The notes beneath the pieces were generated by a model. The model saw nothing but the letters and a program-made list of their open reading frames with translations, was not told the DNA's origin and did no database searches. Below are positions 9,501 through 19,248 of a stretch of DNA of 64,000 nucleotides, in pieces. The stretch comes from Photorhabdus akhurstii (GTDB lineage Bacteria > Pseudomonadota > Gammaproteobacteria > Enterobacterales > Enterobacteriaceae): positions 364,939 to 428,938 of the forward strand of contig NZ_RCWE01000003.1 in assembly GCF_018448925.1 (NCBI RefSeq). The letters are read 5' to 3'. The position numbers and the translations under genes are program-made. Each line of letters opens with the position of its first letter. The stretch's first letter is position 1.

Positions 9501-9887
9501 ATGGCTTACAGCGAAAAAGTAATTGATCACTATGAAAATCCACGTAACGTCGGCTCTTTCGATAATGAAGATCCAACGGTTGGCAGCGGCATGGTCGGCG
9601 CCCCTGCGTGTGGCGACGTGATGAAACTGCAAATCAAAGTCAATGATGAAGGCATTATTGAAGATGCGCGTTTCAAAACTTACGGTTGCGGTTCTGCGAT
9701 TGCTTCCAGCTCTTTAGTGACTGAATGGATGAAGGGCAAATCTCTGGAACAGGCAGAAGCGATTAAAAATACTGAAATCGCAGATGAATTAGAACTGCCG
9801 CCGGTGAAAATCCACTGTTCCATTCTGGCAGAAGATGCGATTAAAGCAGCGATTGCGGATTACAAAAGTAAACGTCAGGGCAGATAA
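9501..9887 (+). CDS. iscU: Fe-S cluster scaffold protein IscU
   Basis: A 128-aa scaffold on which IscS builds the cluster. The three ligand cysteines are in PACGDV, YGCGSAI and IHCSIL. The LPPVK motif that HscA recognises lies just before the last cysteine. Starts 24 bp after iscS with a good GGAG site. Confidence 0.97.
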   Translation: MAYSEKVIDHYENPRNVGSFDNEDPTVGSGMVGAPACGDVMKLQIKVNDEGIIEDARFKTYGCGSAIASSSLVTEWMKGKSLEQAEAIKNTEIADELELPPVKIHCSILAEDAIKAAIADYKSKRQGR

Positions 9888-9913
9888 CGGCCCTTAATAA
9901 TAAGAAGAAATTT

Positions 9914-9951
9914 GGTGGATACTGGCTGCTACATACCATCCGGTATCCGCC
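9914..9951 (+). other. Intra-operon hairpin between iscU and iscA
   Basis: GGTGGATACTGG (9914-9925) pairs with CCGGTATCCGCC (9940-9951) over 12 positions with two G-T pairs and a 14-nt loop, in the 94-bp gap between iscU and iscA. No T-run follows. It may protect the upstream mRNA after processing or tune expression of iscA and later genes. Confidence 0.6.
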
Positions 9952-9981
9952 TTTGCTGGTTTTAATAAGTGAGGTTGTTGT

Positions 9982-10305
9982 ATGTCAATTTCCCTTACAG
10001 AAAGTGCTGCACAACGCGTTTCGTCATTCCTGAGTAACCGTGGAAAAGGTGTTGGTTTGCGTCTGGGCGTCAGAACATCAGGCTGTTCAGGTATGGCTTA
10101 CCTGCTTGAATTTGCTGATATGATTAACGAAGACGACACAGTGTTTGAAGATAAGGGTGTCAAAGTTATCGTAGATGGCAAGAGCATGGTCTATCTCGAC
10201 GGTACAGAGCTGGATTTTGTTAAAGAGGGCCTTAACGAAGGCTTTAAATTCAACAACCCAAATGTTTCCAGTGAATGTGGTTGTGGAGAGAGTTTTAACG
10301 TTTAA
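9982..10305 (+). CDS. iscA: A-type Fe-S carrier protein IscA
   Basis: A 107-aa A-type carrier that moves clusters or iron from the scaffold to client proteins. The three conserved cysteines lie in TSGCSGMAY (about residue 35) and in ECGCGESF at the C-terminus. It starts with [13 protein letters not shown], as in enterobacterial IscA. Confidence 0.97.
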   Translation: MSISLTESAAQRVSSFLSNRGKGVGLRLGVRTSGCSGMAYLLEFADMINEDDTVFEDKGVKVIVDGKSMVYLDGTELDFVKEGLNEGFKFNNPNVSSECGCGESFNV

Positions 10306-10342
10306 TTCCGTTTTTCGGCCAAATCCAGAGTAAGTTTAGATT

Positions 10343-10864
10343 ATGGACTATTTCACTTTATTTGGGCTGCCGGCTCGTTATGCTGTTGATCGTGAACAAC
10401 TGGCAAGCTGTTATCAAGAATTGCAACGTCAGTTTCATCCAGATCGCTTTGCTAGTCAGCCAGAGCGTGAAAAAACGCTGGCGTTGCAGCAAGCCGCGAC
10501 TATCAATGACGGTTATCAAACGCTCAAACATCCACTGAAACGCGCTGAATATATGCTCTCTCTGCATGGTTTTGATTTAGCCAATGAACAGCACACGATG
10601 AGTGACAACGCTTTCCTGATGGAACAGCTTATGTTGCGGGAAGAGTTGGAATGTATTGCCAGCAAAGCTGATCCAGAAGTGGCATTGGCTGATTTTTCGA
10701 CTCGTCTGAGTGGGATGACTAAAACCCGCAGTCAGCAAATGGTGCGGCAATTGGATGAACAGCAGTGGGAACCAGCAGCCGATACGGTGCGTAAATTGCG
10801 TTTTCTGGATAAATTGCAACAGCAGGTTGAGCAACTGGAAGAACGTTTACTGGACGACTTTTAA
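10343..10864 (+). CDS. hscB: Fe-S assembly co-chaperone HscB
   Basis: A 173-aa J-domain protein that brings IscU to HscA and stimulates its ATPase. The J-domain motif HPD is in FHPDRF near residue 33. The rest is the helical C-terminal domain that binds IscU. It lies between iscA and hscA, 11 bp before hscA. Confidence 0.97.
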   Translation: MDYFTLFGLPARYAVDREQLASCYQELQRQFHPDRFASQPEREKTLALQQAATINDGYQTLKHPLKRAEYMLSLHGFDLANEQHTMSDNAFLMEQLMLREELECIASKADPEVALADFSTRLSGMTKTRSQQMVRQLDEQQWEPAADTVRKLRFLDKLQQQVEQLEERLLDDF

Positions 10865-10875
10865 GGAAAGCGTAT

Positions 10876-12726
10876 ATGGCTTTATTACAAATTAGCGAGC
10901 CGGGGTTATCCGCTGTACCACATCAACGTCGTTTAGCTGCCGGTATTGATTTAGGTACGACACATTCATTAGTTGCCACTGTTCGCAGTGGGCAAGCGGA
11001 AACATTGATGGATAGTGAAAATCGTTACCTGCTTCCCTCAGTTGTTCGCTACCATGAAAAGGGGCTTGAAATTGGTTGGCAGGCCCGTCAACAGGCGGTA
11101 CATGATCCCGCTAATACTATCAGTTCAGTAAAACGTATGATGGGGCGCTCTCTGGCTGACATTCAGCAACGTTATCCAAATCTTCCATATCAATTTCAAG
11201 CGAGTGAAAACGGGTTGCCGTTAATCAACACCGTAGTGGGTTTGGTCGATCCTATTCAGGTTTCTTCTGAGATTCTTAAATCGCTGGCGCAGCGTGCAGA
11301 AGAAACACTGGATGGTAAGCTTGACGGTGTTGTGATCACGGTTCCTGCTTACTTTGATGATGCACAGCGTCAGGGAACAAAAGATGCGGCGCGTTTAGCC
11401 GGATTGCACGTTCTGCGCTTGCTTAATGAACCGACTGCTGCTGCGATTGCCTACGGACTGGACTCCGGCCAAGAAGGTGTGATTGCGGTTTATGACTTAG
11501 GCGGCGGTACATTTGACGTTTCTATTCTTCGGCTAAGCCGTGGTGTCTTTGAAGTGCTGGCAACTGGCGGCGACACCGCGCTGGGTGGCGATGATTTCGA
11601 TTTGATACTGGCTGATTGGATTCGTGAACAGGCGGATATTGGCGACCGAAATGACCATAGTCTGCAACGCCGGCTATTGGATACGGCTACTCAGGTAAAA
11701 ATCGCCTTGAGTGATGCTGATATTGCAGAGATAAACATTGCCGGTTGGCAGGGTAAAATCACCCGTTGCGAATTTGAAGCTCTGATAACACCATTGATAA
11801 AACGGACTTTACTGGCAAGTCGCCGGGCATTGAAAGATGCAGAAGTCTCTGCGGACGAAGTTTTACAGGTGGTTATGGTGGGTGGTTCTACCCGTGTACC
11901 GCTGGTTCGTCATAGGGTTGGCGAGTTTTTTGGCCGCGAACCGCTGACTTCCATTGATCCTGATAAAGTGGTTGCGGTGGGGGCTTCAATTCAGGCGGAT
12001 ATTTTGGTGGGTAACAAGCCAGATAGCGACATGCTGTTGTTGGATGTGATTCCGCTTTCACTTGGGCTGGAAACGATGGGAGGCTTGGTTGAAAAAATTA
12101 TCCCACGTAACACGACCATTCCGGTTGCCAAAGCGCAGGAATTCACTACCTTCAAAGACGGCCAGAGTGCAATGAGCATTCATGTAGTGCAAGGGGAAAG
12201 AGAATTGGTAAGTGATTGCCGTTCACTGGCCCGTTTTACCCTACGTGGTATTCCGCCATTACCCGCTGGTGGGGCCCATATCCGGGTTACTTTCCAGGTC
12301 GATGCTGATGGCTTGTTGAGTGTCAGTGCGTTGGAGAAATCCACTGGCGTCGAAGCTTCTATTCAGGTGAAGCCTTCCTATGGCTTATCTGATGAAGAGA
12401 TTGCTCGCATGATAAAAGACTCTATGGCGAATGCTCAGGAAGATCTCAGTGCGCGTAAACTGGCAGAACAAAAAGTTGAAGCGGCGCGAGTACTGGAAAG
12501 TGTCACCAGTGCGTTAGAAAAAGACGCTGATCTACTGAATAAACAAGAACAGGCGGCAATTGATGCGGCCGTGGAAATACTTATAACAAGCGTTCAGGGC
12601 AATGATCCTGAAATTATTGAAAACGCGATTAAACAACTGGATAAGCAAACGCAGGAATTCGCTGCGCGTCGGATGGATTCATCTGTTCGCCGGGCGTTGG
12701 CGGGCCATTCTGTGGACGAGATTTAA
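10876..12726 (+). CDS. hscA: Fe-S assembly chaperone HscA (Hsp70 family)
   Basis: A 616-aa specialised Hsp70 that drives cluster release from IscU. The nucleotide-binding domain shows [25 protein letters not shown] and [14 protein letters not shown]. The substrate domain follows at about residue 385 ([14 protein letters not shown]) and recognises the LPPVK motif of IscU. The length matches E. coli HscA. Two bases separate it from fdx. Confidence 0.97.
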   Translation: MALLQISEPGLSAVPHQRRLAAGIDLGTTHSLVATVRSGQAETLMDSENRYLLPSVVRYHEKGLEIGWQARQQAVHDPANTISSVKRMMGRSLADIQQRYPNLPYQFQASENGLPLINTVVGLVDPIQVSSEILKSLAQRAEETLDGKLDGVVITVPAYFDDAQRQGTKDAARLAGLHVLRLLNEPTAAAIAYGLDSGQEGVIAVYDLGGGTFDVSILRLSRGVFEVLATGGDTALGGDDFDLILADWIREQADIGDRNDHSLQRRLLDTATQVKIALSDADIAEINIAGWQGKITRCEFEALITPLIKRTLLASRRALKDAEVSADEVLQVVMVGGSTRVPLVRHRVGEFFGREPLTSIDPDKVVAVGASIQADILVGNKPDSDMLLLDVIPLSLGLETMGGLVEKIIPRNTTIPVAKAQEFTTFKDGQSAMSIHVVQGERELVSDCRSLARFTLRGIPPLPAGGAHIRVTFQVDADGLLSVSALEKSTGVEASIQVKPSYGLSDEEIARMIKDSMANAQEDLSARKLAEQKVEAARVLESVTSALEKDADLLNKQEQAAIDAAVEILITSVQGNDPEIIENAIKQLDKQTQEFAARRMDSSVRRALAGHSVDEI

Positions 12727-12728
12727 TT

Positions 12729-13064
12729 ATGCCGAAAATTGTCTTTTTACCTCATAACGATCTTTGCCCTGATGGCGCAGTTCTGGAAGCCGAAGAAGGG
12801 GAATCCATTCTGAATGTTGCATTGCGCAATGGGATTGAAATTGAGCATGCTTGTGAAAAATCCTGTGCTTGTACAACTTGCCATTGTATCGTTCGTGAAG
12901 GTTTCGATTCACTGGAAGAGAGTTCTGAACTGGAAGATGACATGCTGGATAAAGCTTGGGGGCTGGAACCGGAAAGTCGTCTGAGTTGTCAGGCTAGAGT
13001 CTCCGACGAAGATTTAGTGGTAGAAATTCCCAAATACACCATTAACCATGCCCGTGAGCACTGA
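12729..13064 (+). CDS. fdx: [2Fe-2S] ferredoxin of the isc system
   Basis: A 111-aa adrenodoxin-type ferredoxin that supplies electrons to cluster assembly. Ligand cysteines appear in [14 protein letters not shown] and in LSCQARV. It is co-transcribed with hscA and iscX. Confidence 0.97.
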   Translation: MPKIVFLPHNDLCPDGAVLEAEEGESILNVALRNGIEIEHACEKSCACTTCHCIVREGFDSLEESSELEDDMLDKAWGLEPESRLSCQARVSDEDLVVEIPKYTINHAREH

Positions 13065-13082
13065 TTGGCAGGAGAAAAATAA

Positions 13083-13283
13083 ATGAGCCTGAAATGGTCC
13101 AATAGCCGTGAAATCGGTGAAGCGCTATATGACAAATTTCCTGAGGTAGACCCAAAAACGGTTCGCTTTACTGATATGCACCAGTGGATTTGTGAGCTGG
13201 AGGATTTTGATGATGCGCCTGAAAAATCCAATGAAAAGATTTTGGAGGCGATCTTGCTTGTTTGGTTGGATGAGTTTGAATAG
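13083..13283 (+). CDS. iscX: Fe-S assembly protein IscX
   Basis: A 66-aa acidic protein that binds IscS and iron and modulates its activity. [20 protein letters not shown] and the DLHQWI-like segment (here DMHQWICEL) identify it. It is the last gene of the isc operon and is followed by a terminator. Confidence 0.95.
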   Translation: MSLKWSNSREIGEALYDKFPEVDPKTVRFTDMHQWICELEDFDDAPEKSNEKILEAILLVWLDEFE

Positions 13284-13341
13284 CAAATCGCATTAATTTG
13301 TTATTTATCCGTCATAATTTTGATGTAGGCTGAACTTCAAT

Positions 13342-13368
13342 GAAAAACTGGCTCTGGCCGGTTTTTTT
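13342..13368 (+). terminator. Rho-independent terminator after iscX
   Basis: AACTGGC (13346-13352) pairs with GCCGGTT (13357-13363) around a 4-nt loop, with one G-T pair, and is followed by a run of T to 13368. It separates the isc operon from pepB, which has its own upstream gap. Confidence 0.85.
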
Positions 13369-13465
13369 ATAGGATGAATCTCTGGCAGACGAAGAATTAT
13401 ATCGGTAGAAGCTTGAATAAGCTCCTCACTGCCATTGAGTGGTAATAATAAGAGGTGAAAAAAGA

Positions 13466-14761
13466 ATGAATAAACAAATCATGCCGATAACACTGTCTTA
13501 TGAACCAGCAGCAGCTTGCTGGGGTGAAAAAGCGCTGATTAGTTCCAGTGATCAAGGGGTAATGATTCATCTGGTTGGTAAAGGTAAATTAGGGGCAGTG
13601 CAACGTGCCGGGCGTAAAATTGACGGACAGGGAATTCGTCATGTGGCTCTGGTTGGCGAAGGTTGGGATTTAGAGAAAAGTTGGGCTTTCTGGCAAGGAT
13701 TCCGTGCGCCAAAAGGTAATCGTTCGATTGAATGGCCTCAATTGCCTGCGGCTGAAAAACAGGAATTGGAAAGCAGAATTAAAATTATTGATTGGGTGCG
13801 TGACACCATCAATATGTCAGCGGAAGAGCTTGGGCCGGAACAATTGGCGAAGCGGGCGATTGACCTGATGTGTGGTATGGCTGGTGAGTCAGTAAGTTAT
13901 CGTATTATTAAAGGCGAAGATTTACGTGAACAGGGTTATGCTGGCATTCACACCGTTGGCCGTGGCTCTTCTCGTGATCCGATTCTGTTGGCGTTGGATT
14001 ACAACCCAACTAACGACCCGCAAGCGCCGGTGTTTGCCTGTCTGGTAGGGAAAGGCATCACATTTGATACTGGCGGCTACAGCCTGAAACAATCTTCCTT
14101 TATGGATTCCATGAAATCGGATATGGGTGGAGCCGCAACCCTGGCAGGCGCATTGGCGCTGGCAATCAGTCGTGGCTTGAAACATCGAATTAAATTGTTC
14201 CTCTGCATAGCGGATAACATGGTCAGTGGTAACGCCTTTAAACTGGGTGATGTTATTCATTACCGTAATGGCAAATCTGTTGAAGTGATGAATACGGATG
14301 CGGAAGGTCGTCTGGTTTTGGCTGATGGTCTAATTGACGCCAGCAGAGAGAAAGCGAAATTAATCATTGATGCGGCAACCTTGACTGGTGCGGCGAAAAC
14401 GGCGGTGGGGAATGACTACCACTCTATATTCAGCTTCGATGACAAACTGGCGGCTGATCTATTGGCTGCGGCTGCATCCGAGAATGAACTGTTCTGGCGC
14501 CTGCCGCTAGCTGAATTCCATCGTAGCCAACTGCCATCGAATTTTGCTGACTTGAATAACATTGCTGGGTCATCGCATACTGCGGGTGCCAGTACCGCGG
14601 CAGCTTTCCTGTCTCACTTTGTGGAAGAATACCAAAAAGGTTGGATTCACATTGATTGCTCGGCAACTTATCGTAAATCTGCGGTAGAACATTGGTCCGC
14701 TGGCGCAACAGGTTATGGGGTTCGTTCGATTGCTAATTTGCTGTTGGCGAAGGCGAAATAA
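13466..14761 (+). CDS. pepB: Peptidase B (M17 leucyl aminopeptidase family)
   Basis: A 431-aa manganese-dependent aminopeptidase. The M17 signature [16 protein letters not shown] and the metal and lysine residues in [14 protein letters not shown] and SDMGGAA are intact. I preferred ATG 13466 ([10 protein letters not shown]) because AGAGGTG lies 9 bases upstream and E. coli PepB aligns from there; an in-frame start at 13439 would add nine residues. The position after iscX is the usual enterobacterial order. Confidence 0.93.
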   Translation: MNKQIMPITLSYEPAAACWGEKALISSSDQGVMIHLVGKGKLGAVQRAGRKIDGQGIRHVALVGEGWDLEKSWAFWQGFRAPKGNRSIEWPQLPAAEKQELESRIKIIDWVRDTINMSAEELGPEQLAKRAIDLMCGMAGESVSYRIIKGEDLREQGYAGIHTVGRGSSRDPILLALDYNPTNDPQAPVFACLVGKGITFDTGGYSLKQSSFMDSMKSDMGGAATLAGALALAISRGLKHRIKLFLCIADNMVSGNAFKLGDVIHYRNGKSVEVMNTDAEGRLVLADGLIDASREKAKLIIDAATLTGAAKTAVGNDYHSIFSFDDKLAADLLAAAASENELFWRLPLAEFHRSQLPSNFADLNNIAGSSHTAGASTAAAFLSHFVEEYQKGWIHIDCSATYRKSAVEHWSAGATGYGVRSIANLLLAKAK

Positions 14762-14796
14762 ATTTATTTTATCTAAAAAACTGATTGGAGATTTTT

Positions 14797-15219
14797 ATGG
14801 GTTCATTAAGTGAATTAATTTCGGTTGAGGTTGATGTTCCAAGTGGTAGTAAAATAACGCTTAGCCAACCGGAAGAATATCCTTCGCAGCTCATTGAAGC
14901 TTTGGTCAGTTTATTTAGCCAACGTAAACCTGTTCGCCGTGCTTTTATCATTCAAGCGCATGATAAAAATGTGGATGAAAACCCCAATTTATTAATTGGA
15001 CTGGAAATAAGTGGCGCGGCAGACGAAATTGATCAATTAATCCACGAAGCAGGCACTATTGCTTGTGAATACACCTCCGAAGAGGAGCCGATTGACTTCT
15101 GTTTAGTTGATGAAAAAGAGGGTGGTATTAGCCATTATTTGATTCAACATACGCAACCATTTTACCAGCGTAAATTAGGTAGTTGGCTACGTGGAAGCAT
15201 TCCGGTGATGAATAAGTGA
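14797..15219 (+). CDS. SseB C-terminal-domain protein (short form)
   Basis: The 140-aa product matches only the C-terminal half of E. coli SseB (about 258 aa): KPVRRAFIIQAHD, NLLIGLEISG, EEPIDFCLVDEKEGGISHYL and PFYQRKLGSWLR have clear counterparts there. The N-terminal SseB domain is absent, and only 35 bp separate this gene from pepB, so it is not hidden by a frameshift. ATG 14797 has TTGGAG upstream. The sseB family is often found after pepB, so this is a shortened resident gene. SseB's role is poorly defined (serine-sensitivity enhancement), and I assign none here. Confidence 0.75.
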   Translation: MGSLSELISVEVDVPSGSKITLSQPEEYPSQLIEALVSLFSQRKPVRRAFIIQAHDKNVDENPNLLIGLEISGAADEIDQLIHEAGTIACEYTSEEEPIDFCLVDEKEGGISHYLIQHTQPFYQRKLGSWLRGSIPVMNK

Positions 15220-15543
15220 CTATTTAACGGGTGATACTATAGTTGTCGGTAGAATTGAAATCTCCTGTTTATTACCACAACCATTACCGGATCAAGTAAA
15301 AATTAAAGCGTCTGAGCCCAGTAAAATACAGGACTCAGACCTTGGTAGCCCAGTAATTTAACTTGTTCAATTTTTAGGGATAATTCACAGGGCTAGGATA
15401 ATTTTGGGCATCATATTTTAAACTCTATAATTCTTACTGAAACTTAGGTAAAAATTACTGGAGATCTATATCGGTTGAAAGCCATTTAGCACTCTAAGCA
15501 ACTAGCCGCCTTATCTGTATCTGGTAGTAAAGCTCAATAACTT
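15220..15543. other. Gap with one hairpin; no supported gene
   Basis: The stretch separates the SseB-like gene from the minus-strand ATPase fragment. GTCTGAG (15310-15316) and CTCAGAC (15334-15340) form a 7-bp stem without a T-run. A frame of about 49 codons without a start (15213-15359, ending SDLGSPVI) may be a gene relic, but I see no recognisable family. The usual next gene, sseA, is absent. Confidence 0.5.
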
Positions 15544-16461
15544 TTACCAGGTTTTTAACTTGAAAAGCCGACCAGACTCTCCTTCGTCATGCAGTTGAAG
15601 AACAATTTCCGTACTGTCAAATACCGGCAGTTCTTTAGGAGATCGAGTAGGAAGATCTGAATCTATTAGTGTGATAACAGACTGAATACCTAGTTCAACG
15701 TAATCACGTAAAATAGCCAATAAATTCTCTTTCTTTCTATTATCCAAAGACTCGAATACTCCATCGTGAAAGGCAAAATGAGGAAATTTCTCATCTTTAT
15801 GAGTTCTTAGTACAGCTAAATCAAAAGCGATACATAGCAGCTTTCTATAAGTATGCCCTAAGTCTGCACTTGTTGCGTTGCCTGATTCATCAAGGATTTC
15901 CGCTTTAAATTGCAAGTGCCCCTTTCGATTCGGAGACACACTGAGTAATGCTTTACGGCTAATGACAGCATCGACAATTTCACTAAAGTAGAGCCGAATT
16001 TGAGAGAAAACGCTAGATTGATCTGAGTTTTGAGACTCAACATTATCCTCAATTTTGGATTGTAAATGACTACACTCTTCGGAAAGTGCTCGAATTTCAG
16101 TTCTAAGCTCTTGCAACTTGTGTAGATGTGCCTTTTGTCTTTCTAGAGTCTCAATATCCGCACGTAGGGAAACTAGCTCTCTTGAGAGAATTTTATATTT
16201 GGAAAAAACCTCGGTGTCACTTAAGAATGACAAGTTTTTTGAGCGACATTTTCCTAGTTCGTTTAGTCTAGTGTTTATACTTCTCAATTTGGCTTCAATT
16301 TCTGATTTTTCTTCGGTCAGATATCCAAATCGCTCTTCAGTTATAGCTTTATTGAATCCTAACAGTTGTTCGAAATCCTTTTTTATCTGACCGCTAAAAA
16401 GCACCCCTGCCTCATTGAAAAGCTTTTCAGCTTTCAGTATTGAATAAAATTTTATCCTCTT
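15544..16461 (-). pseudogene. C-terminal half of a DUF2326 SMC/Rad50-like ATPase, cut by an insertion element
   Basis: The minus-strand frame reads from 16461 to a stop at 15544 (305 codons). It contains a coiled coil (EERFGYLTEEKSEIEAKLRS onward) and then the DUF2326 ATPase end with a Walker B-like FAFHDGVFESLD. An internal GTG at 16404 could start a 286-aa product, but the frame is open further upstream to the element's edge. The missing N-terminal half is at 17834-18709 in the same frame. Joining the two across the element gives one frame of about 597 codons, the usual size for DUF2326 ATPases. As it stands the enzyme is split and probably inactive. Confidence 0.85.
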
Positions 16462-17833
16462 GTGACTGCTCCCCGCCGTAAAAAACGGCGAGGCTTCCCA
16501 CTTCTCAGGCCGCCACCGTCTTTATGACGGATTGACGCTGGCCTCCGTGGGCAGAGACGACGAGTCCCGCCGCCTGTAATTCTGTTATGCCCTTGTGCTG
16601 GATGTTGATCGCCGCATTGATATCGCGGTCATGTTCGACTCGACAGCAAGGGCATGGCCAGATCCGCTTACACAGCGGCATTTCCGGCATTTTGTGACCG
16701 CAGCAATGACAGGTCTTCGAACTGGCGAACCACTGATCCAGTTTGACCAAATGAACGCCCGCCGCTGTGGCTTTGTATTCCAGTTTCTTGATGAAGCCAT
16801 GCCAGCCCGCATCCCCGATAGCGCGGGCAAGGTGGTGATTCTTCATCATGTTGGCCGATTTCAGCGTCTCAACAATGACCGCTTGGTTTTCGTCAACCAT
16901 TGTTCGAGAGAGTTTGTGTTGAAAATCGGCGCGGGCATGGGCTACCCGCTCATGGACGGCCGCCAGACGTAAGCGGGCCTTGCCGCGGTTAGCGCTGCCC
17001 TGTTGTTTGCGGGAGAGCGATTTCTGCTTACGACGCAGGTTACGGGCGGCGTTGATAAGGTGACGCGGGTTATTGACCTTCTCCCCGGTCGACTGAACAA
17101 GATAATAGGATAACCCCATATCACACCCGGTCACGCGGGTGATAACGCCCGGCTTTTCCGGCGCCTCTTTGCCATCGTCACACAGGATAGCGGCGAAATA
17201 TTTTCCCGTGGCGGTGCGAGAAAGAGTAATGCTCTTCACTTTCCCTTCAATTTTTCTGTGTATGCGGGCCTTTATCGGTGACAATTTCGGGATTTTCACC
17301 GCGCCCTCCAGCACTTTCACCCCAACACAGTGATAGCTGGATTGCTTGCCCTGTTTACGCTTGAACGTGGGAAATTTGGCTTGCAACTTCGGATTGAAAA
17401 AATTATCAAACGCGGTATTCAGATTGATCACCGCCTGCTGTAATGCAATGGAGTCATATGCCCTGAGCCAGGCATACTTGCGGGATTGCTTCGCGACCGC
17501 CAGTAACGGTTTGAGGTCTTTGCGCGGATTTAAATTCACGCCGTGACGTTTGTAGGCATGCTTTTTGATGTGCAGCGCCTTGTTGTACGCAAAACGGACC
17601 GCCCCGAACTGGCCGTTAAGATACTCGGCCTGTTCGGGTGTGGGGTAGATGCGGACTTTGGTCGCTCTTAACATATTCAGCGCTCATTGAAAAAAAGTGG
17701 ATTCATTTTAGCCTGTTTTACCAGCAGATATCCATTCAGTCAGGAGACGTCGGAGTCGCCAGCCCTAAAGCCCTCTGGGCTTTTCGCCTGATATCCCCGC
17801 CCGCACTGGACAAGGGTTTACGGCGGTTTTTGC
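16462..17833 (-). mobile_element. IS200/IS605-group, TnpB-only (IS1341-type) element
   Basis: About 1372 bp carrying one tnpB and no tnpA. The borders are inferred from the frame of the interrupted ATPase: removing 16462-17833 rejoins it in frame. Near one end lies a stem CGCCGT/ACGGCG (16474-16490), and near the other AAAGCCC/GGGCTTT (17767-17783), the subterminal hairpins expected of this group. No target duplication or terminal inverted repeats are seen, as expected for single-strand transposition. Exact ends may be off by a few bases. Confidence 0.85.
16505..17674 (-). CDS. tnpB: RNA-guided nuclease TnpB (OrfB family)
   Basis: A complete 389-aa TnpB with an N-terminal helix-turn-helix-like domain (RATKVRIYPTPEQAEYLN), a beta-barrel/REC region and a split RuvC nuclease. 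The RuvC acidic residues are present: Asp in GCDMGLSYYLV, Glu in VIVETLKSANM and Asp in HDRDINAAINI. A zinc finger with two CxxC pairs sits in TCHCCGHKM and CPCCRVEHD. Related TnpB proteins cut DNA using an RNA made from the element's end. With no tnpA nearby, movement would need a transposase in trans. Start ATG 17674, near the element's left end. Confidence 0.93.
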   Translation of the reverse strand: MLRATKVRIYPTPEQAEYLNGQFGAVRFAYNKALHIKKHAYKRHGVNLNPRKDLKPLLAVAKQSRKYAWLRAYDSIALQQAVINLNTAFDNFFNPKLQAKFPTFKRKQGKQSSYHCVGVKVLEGAVKIPKLSPIKARIHRKIEGKVKSITLSRTATGKYFAAILCDDGKEAPEKPGVITRVTGCDMGLSYYLVQSTGEKVNNPRHLINAARNLRRKQKSLSRKQQGSANRGKARLRLAAVHERVAHARADFQHKLSRTMVDENQAVIVETLKSANMMKNHHLARAIGDAGWHGFIKKLEYKATAAGVHLVKLDQWFASSKTCHCCGHKMPEMPLCKRIWPCPCCRVEHDRDINAAINIQHKGITELQAAGLVVSAHGGQRQSVIKTVAA

Positions 17834-18709
17834 TAAGGATTTTAGGATTTTCTTTCTATTCTGATTTAATGAATATCTTTCCTGATTAAGACTAGCAATC
17901 TCTTCATCTATCTCTTCAACAAGAACTTTTGTTTTCTCTTTATCTTGTTGTCGGAAATCAAACGCATCAAGAAGTTCTTGTTTCTTCTCCGCATCTTTCT
18001 TCTTTAATAGCAAAATACCTTCAACTTTGCTGATGTTTTCGAACGACTCTCCCAATTCTTTCTTTACCGCTTTTTCAGTTGTCTGTTTCTCTTCCAGAGC
18101 TTTTTCTTTTTCATAGTGTTCTTTTATAAGCTCTGCATTAAACCCGAGTATATGAGAGAGATAGGGCTTCCATGATGCATCTTTGGAACGAAACTTTCTC
18201 AATTGGAAGACATCGCTATAATCATCCTGAGATCGAATAAGGTATCCAAGACTATTGCGATAATCCCAAGGTTTTATCACGCTAAGATCAAGTAAACTAT
18301 CTAGCAGCTCTTTGGCTTTATCAAAGGAAACATCTTCATGATCCCATTGCCCTGTAGGCAAAAGAGAGTAATCTTGATTTTTTTCTTGATGTTTCTTAAA
18401 GCGTATTTTTGCGGCTTGGGCAACATCCTTACGGATAGTCAAGAAACTTGAATCTTTTAGTTCTATCTCAAGAAAAAAGACAAACTGATTAAATATGTCA
18501 GGGTGTTTAAATAGGAAAAAGTTTGGATTTCGCTTGGATAATAGAGCGAAGTCTATCACATGACCCAATGTGCTTTTCCCTAGATTATGTGTGTCTTTTT
18601 CTTTGTTTTCTGGGAGCCGAATTTCACCATATATAACATTAAGCCCTTCGTAAAAAGTAACGGGCTTAAAAAGAGATGGCTTGTTTGAGTAAATCTTAGA
18701 TAGTTTCAT
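17834..18709 (-). pseudogene. N-terminal half of the DUF2326 ATPase (ABC-3C ATPase), interrupted
   Basis: This part begins MKLSKIYSNKPSLF at 18709. It holds the N-terminal nucleotide-binding segment with a modified Walker A (NVIYGE then HNLGKSTLGHVIDF) and the start of the coiled coil, up to about KKILKSL. Reading on, it enters the TnpB element and stops at 17765 after 22 foreign residues. The start overlaps the preceding small gene by 14 bp, indicating translational coupling. The gene order fits ABC-three-component conflict systems, in which the ATPase would sense or process DNA. Inactivated by the insertion unless the element leaves. Confidence 0.85.
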
Positions 18710-18947
18710 TGTTATTAGCTACATATTCAATGGCATCAGTTTTAGGACGATATTCAATGATACCCATAATAAATAAAAAGTTTAGAGCTGGGAGAAACAA
18801 TACATCACCACCGGAAACTGCTTTCTTTGTATAGCTCAACAGGTCGCTATAACTCTCGATTCTCAATCCCTTAAGACGTGAAAGAATAATCAAAGCTACA
18901 TTGATTACTGTCCTGTCTGGATGAGAATGTTTAGTTGGTCGCAGCAT
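18696..18947 (-). CDS. ABC-3C middle component (MC6-like small protein)
   Basis: An 83-aa protein beginning MLRPTKHSHPDRTVINVAL, with a small winged-helix-like layout ending in FLFIMGIIEY. By memory of the family pattern (LxPTK-s-x-d-x-sVi followed by a final LfllG-I), it resembles 'middle component 6' of ABC-three-component systems. I chose ATG 18947 over a GTG at 18959 because the family starts at this point. It overlaps the upstream gene by 17 bp and the ATPase gene by 14 bp. Confidence 0.7.
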   Translation of the reverse strand: MLRPTKHSHPDRTVINVALIILSRLKGLRIESYSDLLSYTKKAVSGGDVLFLPALNFLFIMGIIEYRPKTDAIEYVANNNETI

Positions 18948-19248
18948 ATTCTTCTTCACTACCGATGTCGCAATTCCAATACATGTAAAAAAGCATTATT
19001 TTAGTAAGTCGTCTATGCTTTTTTAGAACAGGGTCCCTTCCAAAAAGAAGATCGAAAAGGTAATTCATTACGCTATCAAAGTTTTGATATTCCTTTCTTT
19101 TTACAATTATTTTAAGTTGAAACTCTTCAACTACATTTTCATAAAGCTGCATAATTTCTGCATTTTCCGGTGCAGCCAGGAAAGCTTTAATCTGAGCTGT
19201 CTCTTTCAAATATCTCCTTCTTAGTATTTCGGCATATTCGCTACTCAT
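18931..19248 (-). CDS. ABC-3C C-terminal-domain protein lacking an effector domain
   Basis: A 105-aa helical protein with LYENVVEEFQLKII, FDSVMNYLFDLLFGRD and the ending LFYMYWNCDIG. This pattern resembles the C-terminal domain that ABC-three-component proteins carry behind an N-terminal effector (nuclease, protease or other). Here that effector is missing and only the tail remains. Its ATG overlaps the stop of the HTH gene before it (ATGA). The reading frame is open about 30 codons upstream within the HTH gene, which suggests a deletion fused the two. Assignment by recall of the family pattern. Confidence 0.65.
   Translation of the reverse strand: MSSEYAEILRRRYLKETAQIKAFLAAPENAEIMQLYENVVEEFQLKIIVKRKEYQNFDSVMNYLFDLLFGRDPVLKKHRRLTKIMLFYMYWNCDIGSEEEYAATN

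Noticed and set aside
16595-16972. Plus-strand 125-aa gene inside the insertion element
   Set aside because: It is antisense to the RuvC domain of tnpB, whose motifs are all intact.
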